The notes below the pieces were generated by a model. That model was not told the origin of the DNA. It was given only the letters and a program-made list of their open reading frames with translations, and did no database searches. Positions 37,925 to 46,097 of a DNA stretch of 64,000 bases are shown piece by piece (the stretch's first letter is position 1; every line of letters begins with the position of its first letter). This stretch comes from Jiangella aurantiaca (GTDB lineage: Bacteria > Actinomycetota > Actinomycetes > Jiangellales > Jiangellaceae): assembly GCF_004349105.1 (NCBI RefSeq), contig NZ_SMLB01000016.1, positions 1-64,000 on the forward strand. Reading direction: 5' to 3'. Made by a program: the position numbers and the translations under genes.

Positions 37925-38782
37925 ATGACGATGTTCAACCACGGCGAGGTTCCGGTGACATCGTTGCTGGCCGCCTGGCTGGATCGGCCGGTGCCGGCGA
38001 GCGCGCACGAGGACGGCCCTGCACCGGAAACGAGCCGGGCGGAGGCGACCACCGGGGAGTTGCCTCCGCCCGGCGTCGAGGCCGTCGTGGACGCACTGAC
38101 CGCCGACGAGCCCGACCCCGAGGACGTCGAGCACGGTCTGACGGTCTTCGCGTGGGAGCGCGCCGCCACGACCGGCGACCTCACCTGCCTGCTGGACGAG
38201 CTGGACGAGCTGTGGGACGTGCTCGAGGCGTCGGCGGGCGCACCACTCCCCCGCGCGACGGCGCGGCACCGGCTGGTCGACGCCTGGGTCGACGCGGTCG
38301 CCGCCGAGCGCGGCTCGCCCGGCATCGATCCGCTGTCCGGACTGCACACCGTCGGCTATCTCTACGGCCGGGTGCAGGAGCTCGACCGGCTGTCCGGGAT
38401 CGAGCCGATGGCGTTGGTGCTGCTCGTCATGCGATGGGAGCCTGCGGACGGCCCGTGGCGGCGGATCGCCCGGGTCCTCCAGGCCGCGTCCGCGCTCCGT
38501 TCGCGCGTCCGTCCGGAGGCCACACTGAGCCAGGTCGGCACCGCGATGGCGCTGGCCCTGGTGCCCGACGATGCGCAGGCGCGGCTCGAGCGGATCTCCT
38601 TGACGAAGTCGGTCGAAACCGGTGAACTGAGCACAGCAAATGTGCGGGTCGACGTGTTCGCTGTCCCGGACTCCAGAGCACGATTGCCTGAACTCGTGAC
38701 TGGGCTGCTTGGGGGGGCTAATGTCGATCATGAGATCAGGCCGCCCAGGTCTCGTCATTCAGGGAGAGGTTCCCTGGACTGA
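37925..38782 (+). CDS. Hypothetical protein upstream of the sigma-fusion gene
   Basis: A 285-residue soluble protein that I do not recognise. It is acidic and helical, with stretches such as ALTADEPDPEDVEHGLTVFA and CLLDELDELWDVLEAS and a more basic middle region around QAASALRSRVRPEA. It has no signal peptide or membrane segment. GGGGAG and GAGG precede the ATG. It ends 33 bp before the ECF-fusion gene on the same strand, so the two are likely an operon, and it may modulate or accompany that sigma factor (inference from position only). Confidence 0.7.
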   Translation: MTMFNHGEVPVTSLLAAWLDRPVPASAHEDGPAPETSRAEATTGELPPPGVEAVVDALTADEPDPEDVEHGLTVFAWERAATTGDLTCLLDELDELWDVLEASAGAPLPRATARHRLVDAWVDAVAAERGSPGIDPLSGLHTVGYLYGRVQELDRLSGIEPMALVLLVMRWEPADGPWRRIARVLQAASALRSRVRPEATLSQVGTAMALALVPDDAQARLERISLTKSVETGELSTANVRVDVFAVPDSRARLPELVTGLLGGANVDHEIRPPRSRHSGRGSLD

Positions 38783-38815
38783 GCTGCCTGGGTGTAACCG
38801 GGATAGCGAGAACAG

Positions 38816-41530
38816 GTGACGATTCCAGCAGACGGCGCCAGCGACGAACAGCTCATCGCGCGCACGCGTGAAGGCGACATGGGCGCCTACGACGAGCTGT
38901 ACCGCCGCCATGTTGACGACGCCTCCAAAGTCGCCCGAATCGTCACGAACAACAGCGACGAGGCGCAGGACGTCGTCGCCGAGGCGTTCACCCGGGTGCT
39001 CATGCGGCTGCGCGAGGGCGGCGGTCCCGACCTCGACTTCGCGCCCTACCTGAAGACGGTCGTTCGGCGGCTTGCCATCGACCGCCACCGCAGCTCGCAG
39101 CGCGACGGCTCGCAGACCGATCCCTCGATCCTCGACATCCTGCCGACCGCCGACGACGCCATGGCCCGCTCCACCGACCGCCAGCTGGTGCGGCACGCGT
39201 TCGAGACGTTGCCCGAGCGGTGGCAGCAGGTGCTGTGGCACACCGAGATCGAGGGCCGGTCGCCGGCGTCGCTGGCGCCCGCGCTGGGCAGCTCCGCCAA
39301 CGCCGTCGCCGCACTGGCCTACCGCGCTCGCGAGGGCCTGCGGCAGGCCTACCTGGCGGTGAACCTGTCCGCCGAGGTCCAGCCGGAGTGCCGCCCATAC
39401 GCGCCGAAGATCGCGTCGTACGTCCGCGGCACGCTGTCGGCACACGACACCCGCGAGATGAGCGCCCACCTCGCCACCTGCGCCCACTGCCGCGAGCGGC
39501 GCGACGAGCTGCTGCTGCTCGTGTCCGACATGCGGGGCATCCTTTGGCCGGCCCTGCTGCTCCCCGCCTCCGGGGTCGCCGCCGGTGCGGTGGCGGCCGC
39601 CGGCGCCGGCGCGACGGGCGGCGGCGTGCTGGCGTTCCTGTCGCCGGCCAGCTGGGGCAAGCAGGCCCGGCAGTTCGCCGCCGCCGGTGGCGTCGCGGCC
39701 GCTGCCGCCGCCATCGCCGTCGCGGCGTGGGCACTGACCAGCAACGACGACCCTGCCGATCCGCCCGCCGCCGCGCCGTCCGCCAGCGCCGAGTCGGACC
39801 CGCCGGCCGATGACCCGCCGGACGACGAGCCGGCCGACCCGCCGCAGGCGCCGCCGGAGCAGGAGGAGCAGCCGCCGGCGGAGCCGCCCGCGGACGAGCC
39901 GCCGGCCGACCAGCCGATTGCCGACCCCCCGGAGGAGGAGCCGGACGAGCCGGCCGAGGAGGAGCCGCCGGTCGACCAGCCCGAGGTCGAGCCGTCGCAG
40001 CCGTCCGAAACGCCGACCAGCGAGCCCACGGAGGAGCCGACCGAGGAGCCGACGCCGGAGCCGACGCCCGAGCCCACCCAGCCGCCGGCCGAGGCGCCGC
40101 CCACCATCGACCGACAACCCCCGCCCAACCCGGTCGTGGTCGCCGGTGAGGACGTCACGCTGACGGTGGCGGTCTCCGGCAACCCGCCGCCGGAGCTGCA
40201 GTGGCAGTACGCCGATCCGCCCACGGGGTCCAGTGGCGGGCAGCCGGCCGGCGAGCAGCCGCAGACGGCGACCGCGGAGACGTCCGGCCCGAGCTTCCTG
40301 ATCGTGCCCACGTCGTCGGGCACGCCGTACGTCCAGTCCGCCGACGACCGCGCCGATGAGGTGCCGGCCGACGAGACACCAGACGGCAGCCAGGACGTGC
40401 CGCCGGAGGAGGACTGGGTCGACGTCGCCGGCGCCACCACCGACACGCTGGTCATCGAGGCGCCCGACCGCGACATCGACGGCCGCCTCTACCGCGTCAA
40501 GGCGACCAACCCGTTGGGCACCATCACCACCGAGCCCGCCGTCATCACCGTGCAGTACCCGCCGGCCATCGAGGAGCAGCCGCAGAGCGTCACGGTCGTC
40601 GAGGGCGGCACCGCGGTGTTCGAGGCGACCGCCGTGGCCAACCCGGACGCCATGACCATCACGTGGCAGGCGCGGCCGCCCGGCGGCGAATGGCGTTCGC
40701 CCGACACCACGCTCGCCACCAGCCGCCAAGAGGGCGTCACGTCGACGCTGAAGCTCACCGGCGTCGGCTCCGAACGCGACGGCTACCAGTACCGCGCGGT
40801 CTTCACCAACGAGGTCGGCGAGGCGACGTCCGAGCCGGCCACGCTCACAGTGCACTGGCAGCCGGAGATCACCGAGCAGCCCGAGTCCGTCGAGGCCGGC
40901 CCCGGCGACGACGTCGAGTTCACCGCGAGCGCCTCGGCCAACCCGGAGGCGACCTGGGCCTGGGAGAGCGCGCCGTCGGCCGACGGCCCGTGGACCCCGG
41001 TCCCCGACGCCACCGGCACCGGACCCGACGCCACGCTGACCCGCACCGGCGTCACGCTCGACGACGACCACACGCGGTACCGCGCCGTCTTCACCAACGA
41101 GCTGGGCTCGGTCACCACCGACGCCGCAACGCTCGAGGTCGTGCGAGCCGGCCGGTTCGAGGTCGACCTCGGCGAGCACGGCACCCGCTGCATCGTGGTC
41201 GACGGCGCCGACGTGCCGCGCGCCGGCGACTGCGCCGACGCGCCCAGCCGCGGCTGGGAGGTCCCGGGCGACGGCACCATCGTCTGGCGCGAGACCGGCG
41301 AGTGCCTCGACGGCGTCGCCCCGATCGAGGCGGTCGTCCTGGCGCCGTGCGACGACGGCGACAGCCAGCAGTGGAACCTCGACCCCGAGACGTCGGCCGC
41401 GCAACCGATCAAGAGCGTGAAGTACCACGCCTTCGTGCTCGACATCGAGCAGGTCGCCCCCGACGGCCGGGTGATCCTCTTCCCGTCGCACAACGGCATC
41501 AACCAGCAGTTCCGGTACATCCAGCCGTAA
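38816..41530 (+). CDS. ECF sigma factor fused to anti-sigma zinc finger, membrane region and Ig/ricin-like ectodomain
   Basis: A 904-residue single chain. Residues about 10-92 are sigma region 2 (SDEAQDVVAEAFTRVLMRLR, YLKTVVRRLAIDRHR), and about 124-180 are region 4 (LPERWQQVLWHTEIEGRSPA and the following HTH). Residues 191-225 resemble a zf-HC2 anti-sigma finger with H218-x3-C222-x2-C225 and Cys191. One or two hydrophobic segments (about 242-275 and 287-307) predict membrane anchoring. A Pro/Glu/Asp stalk (about 312-430), Ig-like modules (about 430, 581 and 682) and a ricin-like C-terminus from about 778 with QQWNLD complete it. It resembles ECF groups with regulatory C-terminal extensions; the GTG start is assumed. 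Confidence 0.88.
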   Translation: MTIPADGASDEQLIARTREGDMGAYDELYRRHVDDASKVARIVTNNSDEAQDVVAEAFTRVLMRLREGGGPDLDFAPYLKTVVRRLAIDRHRSSQRDGSQTDPSILDILPTADDAMARSTDRQLVRHAFETLPERWQQVLWHTEIEGRSPASLAPALGSSANAVAALAYRAREGLRQAYLAVNLSAEVQPECRPYAPKIASYVRGTLSAHDTREMSAHLATCAHCRERRDELLLLVSDMRGILWPALLLPASGVAAGAVAAAGAGATGGGVLAFLSPASWGKQARQFAAAGGVAAAAAAIAVAAWALTSNDDPADPPAAAPSASAESDPPADDPPDDEPADPPQAPPEQEEQPPAEPPADEPPADQPIADPPEEEPDEPAEEEPPVDQPEVEPSQPSETPTSEPTEEPTEEPTPEPTPEPTQPPAEAPPTIDRQPPPNPVVVAGEDVTLTVAVSGNPPPELQWQYADPPTGSSGGQPAGEQPQTATAETSGPSFLIVPTSSGTPYVQSADDRADEVPADETPDGSQDVPPEEDWVDVAGATTDTLVIEAPDRDIDGRLYRVKATNPLGTITTEPAVITVQYPPAIEEQPQSVTVVEGGTAVFEATAVANPDAMTITWQARPPGGEWRSPDTTLATSRQEGVTSTLKLTGVGSERDGYQYRAVFTNEVGEATSEPATLTVHWQPEITEQPESVEAGPGDDVEFTASASANPEATWAWESAPSADGPWTPVPDATGTGPDATLTRTGVTLDDDHTRYRAVFTNELGSVTTDAATLEVVRAGRFEVDLGEHGTRCIVVDGADVPRAGDCADAPSRGWEVPGDGTIVWRETGECLDGVAPIEAVVLAPCDDGDSQQWNLDPETSAAQPIKSVKYHAFVLDIEQVAPDGRVILFPSHNGINQQFRYIQP

Positions 41531-41548
41531 ACAGGCCAGCACCTCGGG

Positions 41549-41583
41549 CCGGCCCGGTGAGCCCTCGTGGCTCGCCGGGCCGG
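41549..41583 (+). terminator. Terminator after the sigma-fusion gene
   Basis: CCGGCCCGGTGAGCC and GGCTCGCCGGGCCGG form a 15-bp stem (one mismatch) with a 5-nt loop, followed by TTCGTTCGT, starting 19 bp after the stop codon. Confidence 0.8.
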
Positions 41584-41782
41584 TTCGTTCGTACGGCCGT
41601 CCTCATGCCTGTTTTCCGCTGCTCCGAACCGGTTCACGCGAGCCTTTCATCCGGTTCGTCCGGCCCTCAGAAATTCCTCGAGAAAATTCTTCGTCAGCCG
41701 CGTCATAGCCGACCCCGATCTCTGTCTTGTCGATCAAAGGCCCTGATCCACTCGACACGACGGCGAAGGGGGAACTGGCCGC

Positions 41783-42061
41783 ATGACCGCACTGGCCGAT
41801 CACATGAACACGTACGCAGAGGACTGGTTCGAGCTGCGGGACGCATGGCGGGCGTACGCCGCCTGCCGGGGCATGGACACCGACCTCTTCTACCCCGAGG
41901 GCCGCGGCAGCACGCTGCGGGCCCGGGAGCAGATCGCCAAGAACATCTGCACGTCCTGCCCGGTCGCGCAGCAGTGCCGGGAGGCCGCCACGGCCCTTCC
42001 GGAGCGGTACGGCATCTGGGGCGGGCTGACCGAGGCTGAGCGGGGCTGGTCGCGCCGCTGA
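41783..42061 (+). CDS. WhiB-family transcriptional regulator
   Basis: A 92-residue iron-sulfur regulator with cluster cysteines C28, C56, C59 and C65 (AYAACRGMDTDLFYP, NICTSCPVAQQC) and the GIWGG turn. It is distinct from WhiB1: the N-terminus is longer and the C-terminal basic tail is very short (ERGWSRR), so DNA contact may be weaker or made through a sigma factor. GAAGGGGGAA lies about 11 nt before the ATG. It stands alone between the sigma-fusion terminator and the MMPL gene; the subgroup cannot be fixed. Confidence 0.9.
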   Translation: MTALADHMNTYAEDWFELRDAWRAYAACRGMDTDLFYPEGRGSTLRAREQIAKNICTSCPVAQQCREAATALPERYGIWGGLTEAERGWSRR

Positions 42062-42242
42062 CGTCGGCCGACCAATTCCCCTCAGCGCACTCTCGACCCA
42101 CCCCGAGATCCACCGACCGCACGACGCTCAGAAATGAGCGATGTCACGTACCACGCGACGATGCGAAGAACGTGACGCGCACCACATCGCATCCCTTTCG
42201 ATCTCCGGCTTCCGCCGCATTCCGCGGACGGGCGGGAACACC

Positions 42243-42271
42243 GTGTCAGGCGAGTGTCAGACGGATGTCAG
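42243..42271 (+). promoter_or_regulatory. Three GTGTCAG direct repeats at 11-bp spacing upstream of the MMPL gene
   Basis: GTGTCAG (42243), GTGTCAG (42254) and ATGTCAG (42265) start exactly 11 bp apart. Such spacing is typical of OmpR/PhoB-type response-regulator sites. They cover the expected -35 region; an AATACT -10 hexamer lies at 42282-42287, 6 nt before the start codon. Confidence 0.65.
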
Positions 42272-42293
42272 CCGCGGCATCAATACTGGCCGC

Positions 42294-44435
42294 ATGTTTG
42301 CTTCGCTGGGCCGTCACGTGGCCCGACACCCGTGGCAGGTCATCGTCGCGTGGGTCGTGCTGGCGGCGGCGGTCATCGCCACAGCTCCCGCCCTCACCTC
42401 CACCACCGATGAGGCCGAGTTCCTGCCCGACCACTACGAATCCATCCAGACCGCGGAGCTGCAGTCCGAGGCGTTCCCCGAACGCACCGAGATCGCCGCC
42501 ATCCTCGTGTTCGACCGTGAGGACGGCGGTGAGCTGACGGACGACGACGTCGCCACCGTCGAGCAGGTCTCCGGCGAGCTGGGCGACCTGGACCTGCCCG
42601 AGTTCGGCCCGATCACGCCGTCCGACCCGTCGGAGAACCGGCTGGTGCAGACGGCCATCGTCAGCCTGGGCCAGGACGCCGACCCGTTCGGCGAAGAGAT
42701 CCTCGACAGCGTCCGCGACCTGCGCGAGGAGGGTCAGGACCTCGTCGACGGTACCGGCCTGCGGCTGGGCGTCACCGGGTCGGCCGCCCAGAACCTGGAC
42801 TCGCAGGAGGCGGCGTCGAACGCCGAGACGATCGTCGGCATCGTGACCGTCCTGCTGATCCTGGGCCTGCTGCTCATCATCTTCCGCAGCCCGATCATCG
42901 CGATCATGCCGATCATCGTCGTCGGCATCATCTCGCAGGTGGCGACCGGCCTCATCGCGTTCGCCAACGACGCGTTCGACCTGCAGGCCGACTCGTCGAT
43001 CACGGTCATCCTCATCGTGGTGCTCTACGGCATCGGCACCGACTACATCCTGTTCTTCCTGTTCCGCTACCGCGAGGCGCTGCGGCAGGGCATGGACAGC
43101 AAGACCTCGGTCGCGCACGCCATAGAACGGGCCGGCGAGGCCATCGCGTCGGCCGGTGGCGCCGTCATCGTCGCGTTCATGGCGCTGATCCTGTCGACGC
43201 TGAGCATCTTCCGCTCGATCGGCCCGGCGCTGGCCATCGCCGTCGCCGTCACGGTGCTCGCCGCGCTGACCCTGGTGCCGGCCATCGTGTCGCTGCTGGG
43301 CACGAAGGTGTTCTGGCCGTCGAAGGCGTGGAAGACCGAGCCGAAGGCGGCCCGCTTCGGCGCCGTCGGCGACTCGCTGGGCCGGCACCCGGTCCGGTTC
43401 GCCCTCGTGTCCGGCCTGGTGCTCGCGGCGCTGGCGGTGCTGGCGTTCGGGTTCCGGCCGACGTTCGACCTGTCCGACACCGGCGTGCCCGCGGACGCCG
43501 AATCCACCGTCGCGCTCGAGACGCTCCAGAAGGGCCTGCCGCCGGGCGCGACCGACCCGACGACGGTGCTGCTGCACAGCACGAACGGCGACCCCGTCGA
43601 CGAGGCCGACCAGACGGCGTTCGGCACCGCACTCGGCGAGGCGACTGGCGTGGCGCAAATGGGTGAGCCGACCGCGTCGCCCGACGGCACCACGGTGATC
43701 TACAGCGTCGTGCTCGACTCCGACCCTACCTCGGACGCGTCGATGGAGAACGTCGAGGGTCCGATCCGCGACACCGCGCACGACGCCGCGCCCGACGGCA
43801 CCGAGGCGCTGGTCGGCGGCACCACGTCGGTCTTCGTCGACCTGCAGGACGCGATGAACCGCGACTACTCGGTCGTGTTCCCGGTGGCCGCGCTGATCAT
43901 CATGGTGATCCTGGCGGTGCTGCTGCGCAGCCTGGTGGCGCCGTGGTACCTCATGGCGTCGGTCGGCCTGGGCTTCGGCGCAACGCTGGGCGCGACGGTG
44001 TTGGTATTCCAGACGATCCAGGGCGACGACGGGCTCATCTTCATGCTGCCCATCTACATCTACCTGTTCGTCGTTGCACTCGGCACCGACTACAACATCC
44101 TCATGGTGGCCCGGCTGCGCGAGGAGGCACGCAACGGCCTGGAACCGCGCGACGCCGCGGCCATGGCGGTCCGGCACGCCGGGCCGACGGTCGCCGCGGC
44201 CGGTCTCATCCTGGCCGGCACGTTCGCCTCGCTGATGCTGGGCGGCAACGCGCTGTTGACGTCGATGGGCTTCGCCATCTCGTTCGGCATCTTCGTCGCG
44301 GCGTTCGTCATGGCGATGTTCTTCACGCCTGCACTGACGGCGCTCATCGGGCACGCCGCCTGGTGGCCCGGCCACGGCGACCGGCGCGACGAGCCGGCAC
44401 CGGAGGACGACCAGCTGGTCAGGTCCGCGGACTGA
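42294..44435 (+). CDS. MMPL/RND-family transporter
   Basis: A 713-residue inner-membrane transporter with the two-fold MMPL plan: a transmembrane helix, an extracytoplasmic domain, five helices, then the same again. Family signatures are VLYGIGTDYILFFLFRYREA and VVALGTDYNILMVARLREEA, each with the proton-relay Asp-Tyr pair. Members export lipids or hydrophobic compounds using the proton gradient. The ATG at 42294 is chosen; no ribosome-binding site precedes it, but an AATACT -10 lies 6 nt upstream, so the mRNA may be leaderless. Direct repeats upstream suggest control by a response regulator not encoded here. Confidence 0.9.
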   Translation: MFASLGRHVARHPWQVIVAWVVLAAAVIATAPALTSTTDEAEFLPDHYESIQTAELQSEAFPERTEIAAILVFDREDGGELTDDDVATVEQVSGELGDLDLPEFGPITPSDPSENRLVQTAIVSLGQDADPFGEEILDSVRDLREEGQDLVDGTGLRLGVTGSAAQNLDSQEAASNAETIVGIVTVLLILGLLLIIFRSPIIAIMPIIVVGIISQVATGLIAFANDAFDLQADSSITVILIVVLYGIGTDYILFFLFRYREALRQGMDSKTSVAHAIERAGEAIASAGGAVIVAFMALILSTLSIFRSIGPALAIAVAVTVLAALTLVPAIVSLLGTKVFWPSKAWKTEPKAARFGAVGDSLGRHPVRFALVSGLVLAALAVLAFGFRPTFDLSDTGVPADAESTVALETLQKGLPPGATDPTTVLLHSTNGDPVDEADQTAFGTALGEATGVAQMGEPTASPDGTTVIYSVVLDSDPTSDASMENVEGPIRDTAHDAAPDGTEALVGGTTSVFVDLQDAMNRDYSVVFPVAALIIMVILAVLLRSLVAPWYLMASVGLGFGATLGATVLVFQTIQGDDGLIFMLPIYIYLFVVALGTDYNILMVARLREEARNGLEPRDAAAMAVRHAGPTVAAAGLILAGTFASLMLGGNALLTSMGFAISFGIFVAAFVMAMFFTPALTALIGHAAWWPGHGDRRDEPAPEDDQLVRSAD

Positions 44436-44504
44436 GGGCACGGATCCGGCCGCGTAGATGAGGCTGCTCGGGCTCGCGTCACCGCCCCGGGCTGGCCTGT
44501 CGGT

Positions 44505-44557
44505 CCGGGCGTGTTGACAAGGGCGCCACCTGTTGGCGCTAGTGTCAACACGCCCGG
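44505..44557. repeat. CCGGGCGTGTTGACA inverted repeat, copy 1
   Basis: CCGGGCGTGTTGACA and TGTCAACACGCCCGG are perfect 15-bp arms, with a nested GCGCCA...TGGCGC hairpin inside. A partial second copy is at 57626-57679. It lies 70 bp after the MMPL stop and may terminate that transcript. Confidence 0.8.
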
Positions 44558-45122
44558 ATCATGATCGGCCGGGGGTGCGGCGTTGGCCGTGGGGTGCAGC
44601 GTTGGCCGTCCCCCCGGCGCCCATTCCTGGCCGCGCACCCGCGCCTCAAGTCCCCGGACTCTGCTGCGTGCGGTTCGCTGTGGCCGGGGCCGTGGACTTT
44701 GACCCGCGCGCACGCGGCCCTGGGCGCTATCAGGGGGACGGGGAAGAGCGGGCACACCCCGGCGGTGGTGGACCGTTCGCTGGTGTCCACGTGGTGAGAT
44801 TTCCCAGTGATCCGGAGGGCATCATGAGGTTTTCTCGAGCCTCAACACGCCTGCAATCATTGTGAGGCTCGGGTAATCCTGGTGGTGTACGCGATCGTGG
44901 ATGATCATCGCTGTCCACAGACACCAACGCCACACCGAACCACGCCAGCGCGGGGTCGAGGTGTGCCCAGACTCGCCCCGTGGACGTGGCAACCCCGGCC
45001 GACGCGGCATCCCCGGCGACCCGAACGCGACCGACCCACGGATCGGGTCGCAGAGCCTCATTTACCTACGAGAATCCCCAGGTCAGTGGCGCCGCACCGA
45101 CATCTGCGCCAGAGTACGGATC
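44558..45122. other. Non-coding stretch
   Basis: No convincing gene is seen in these 565 bases; the open frames have poor actinomycete codon patterns and no recognisable products. An inverted repeat CGAGCCTCA (44836-44844) / TGAGGCTCG (44863-44871) with an 18-nt loop lies near the middle. Confidence 0.5.
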
Positions 45123-45524
45123 ATGAAGTGGCTCATCCGGCTCGTGCTCGCCGCCGCCGCGAACGGCGTGCTGTTCCTGATCGCCGCTGTGCTGTTCGAC
45201 GAGTTCAGCCTGTCCTTCACCGGCTGGCTGGTCGGCACCGCCCTGTTCACGTTCTTCACCATGCTGCTGCGCAGCGTCATGGCGGCGCTGGCGCGCAAGT
45301 ACGCCTCCAGCGCGACGTTCCTCGGCGGGGTGGCGCTGGCGTGGGTCGGGCTGCTGCTGACCGACCTGTTCACGTCCCGTGAGAACTTCGACCTCGAGGG
45401 CGTGGGCACGTGGGTCTTCGTCACCCTCATCGTGTGGGTCGGCACCGTCATCTACGACCAGGTCGACGACCGCCTCATCGACGCGGTCCACAACCGGTCG
45501 AAGGGCCGCCCCGCCAGCACGTGA
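45123..45524 (+). CDS. Small four-helix membrane protein
   Basis: A 133-residue membrane protein with about four transmembrane segments (LIRLVLAAAANGVLFLIAAV, TGWLVGTALFTFFTMLLRSV, ATFLGGVALAWVGLLLTDLF and VGTWVFVTLIVWVGTVIYDQ) and a short basic tail. I do not recognise a specific family; the size and topology are superfamily-IV-holin-like, but that is not evidence of function. The ATG at 45123 starts at the first membrane segment; longer upstream frames look spurious. Confidence 0.65.
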   Translation: MKWLIRLVLAAAANGVLFLIAAVLFDEFSLSFTGWLVGTALFTFFTMLLRSVMAALARKYASSATFLGGVALAWVGLLLTDLFTSRENFDLEGVGTWVFVTLIVWVGTVIYDQVDDRLIDAVHNRSKGRPAST

Positions 45525-45529
45525 GCTGA

Positions 45530-45577
45530 ATCGGTCCGGAGTTCTGTGGCCAGATTGGCCCTCACGACCGGACCGAT
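45530..45577. promoter_or_regulatory. Inverted repeat upstream of the MFS remnant
   Basis: ATCGGTCCGG (45530-45539) and CCGGACCGAT (45568-45577) are perfect 10-bp inverse arms, between the small membrane-protein gene and the MFS remnant. The right arm ends 7 bp before a TAGCGT -10 hexamer (45585-45590), so it may be an operator; it could also be a terminator. Confidence 0.5.
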
Positions 45578-45596
45578 CCGTCCGTAGCGTCGGGGC

Positions 45597-46097
45597 ATGA
45601 CCACCGCCACGCTCGCCGTCGCCGCCGCTCCCGCCAGCTTCCACGCGCCCCTGGTCACCCGGGCGCTGCTGCTCCGGTTCGTCACGATCGTCGGCTCGTC
45701 GCTCGGCTTCTACCTGCCGCTGTCGGTCGTCCCGCTGGTCGCCGACGCTGCCGGGGCCGCCGGCCTGGCCACTAGCGCGCTGCTGGCCGCGTCGATCGCC
45801 GGTGAGGTCGCGACGCCGCGCCTGGTCGCCCGGTTCGGCTACCGCACGGCGCTGACCGCGGGGCTGGTGCTGCTGGGCGCGCCCACCCTGGTGCTGCTGG
45901 CCTCGTCGGAGCTGGCCGTCATCTGGAACGCCGCCTACGACGCCGGCATGGCGGCGGGTGCGGCCGGCGCCGGGATCGTCGCGGCCGGTGCGGGCTACCC
46001 CGTCGTCTTCGCCCTGACCGCCGCACTGCTGGTCCCCGCGCTGTTGCCGGCGCGGCGCGAGCGGCGGGTGGTCTCGTCGCCGGATTCTGACGCCTGA
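45597..46097 (+). pseudogene. MFS transporter with internal deletion
   Basis: The frame encodes 166 residues, against about 400 for a normal MFS protein. The first about 105 residues look like helices 1-4 (FVTIVGSSLGFYLPLSVVPL, RLVARFGYRTALTAG), and the sequence then jumps to what looks like helices 11-12 of a C-terminal half (AAYDAGMAAGAAGAGIVAAG, YPVVFALTAALLVPALLPAR). The middle, including most of helices 5-10, is missing without breaking the frame. A promoter-like TAGCGT still sits 6 nt before the ATG. Its 3' end overlaps the convergent glycosyltransferase gene by 103 bp. It is probably non-functional. Confidence 0.7.

Noticed and set aside
36479-38758. 759-residue minus-strand frame extending the AI-2E-type protein
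   Set aside because: The extra N-terminal half is antisense to the 285-aa gene and low-complexity; the family start fits the ATG at 37756.
38759-41542. 927-residue minus-strand frame opposite the sigma-fusion gene
   Set aside because: It is Arg/Gly-rich shadow coding caused by high GC; no domain is recognised, while the plus frame has clear domains.
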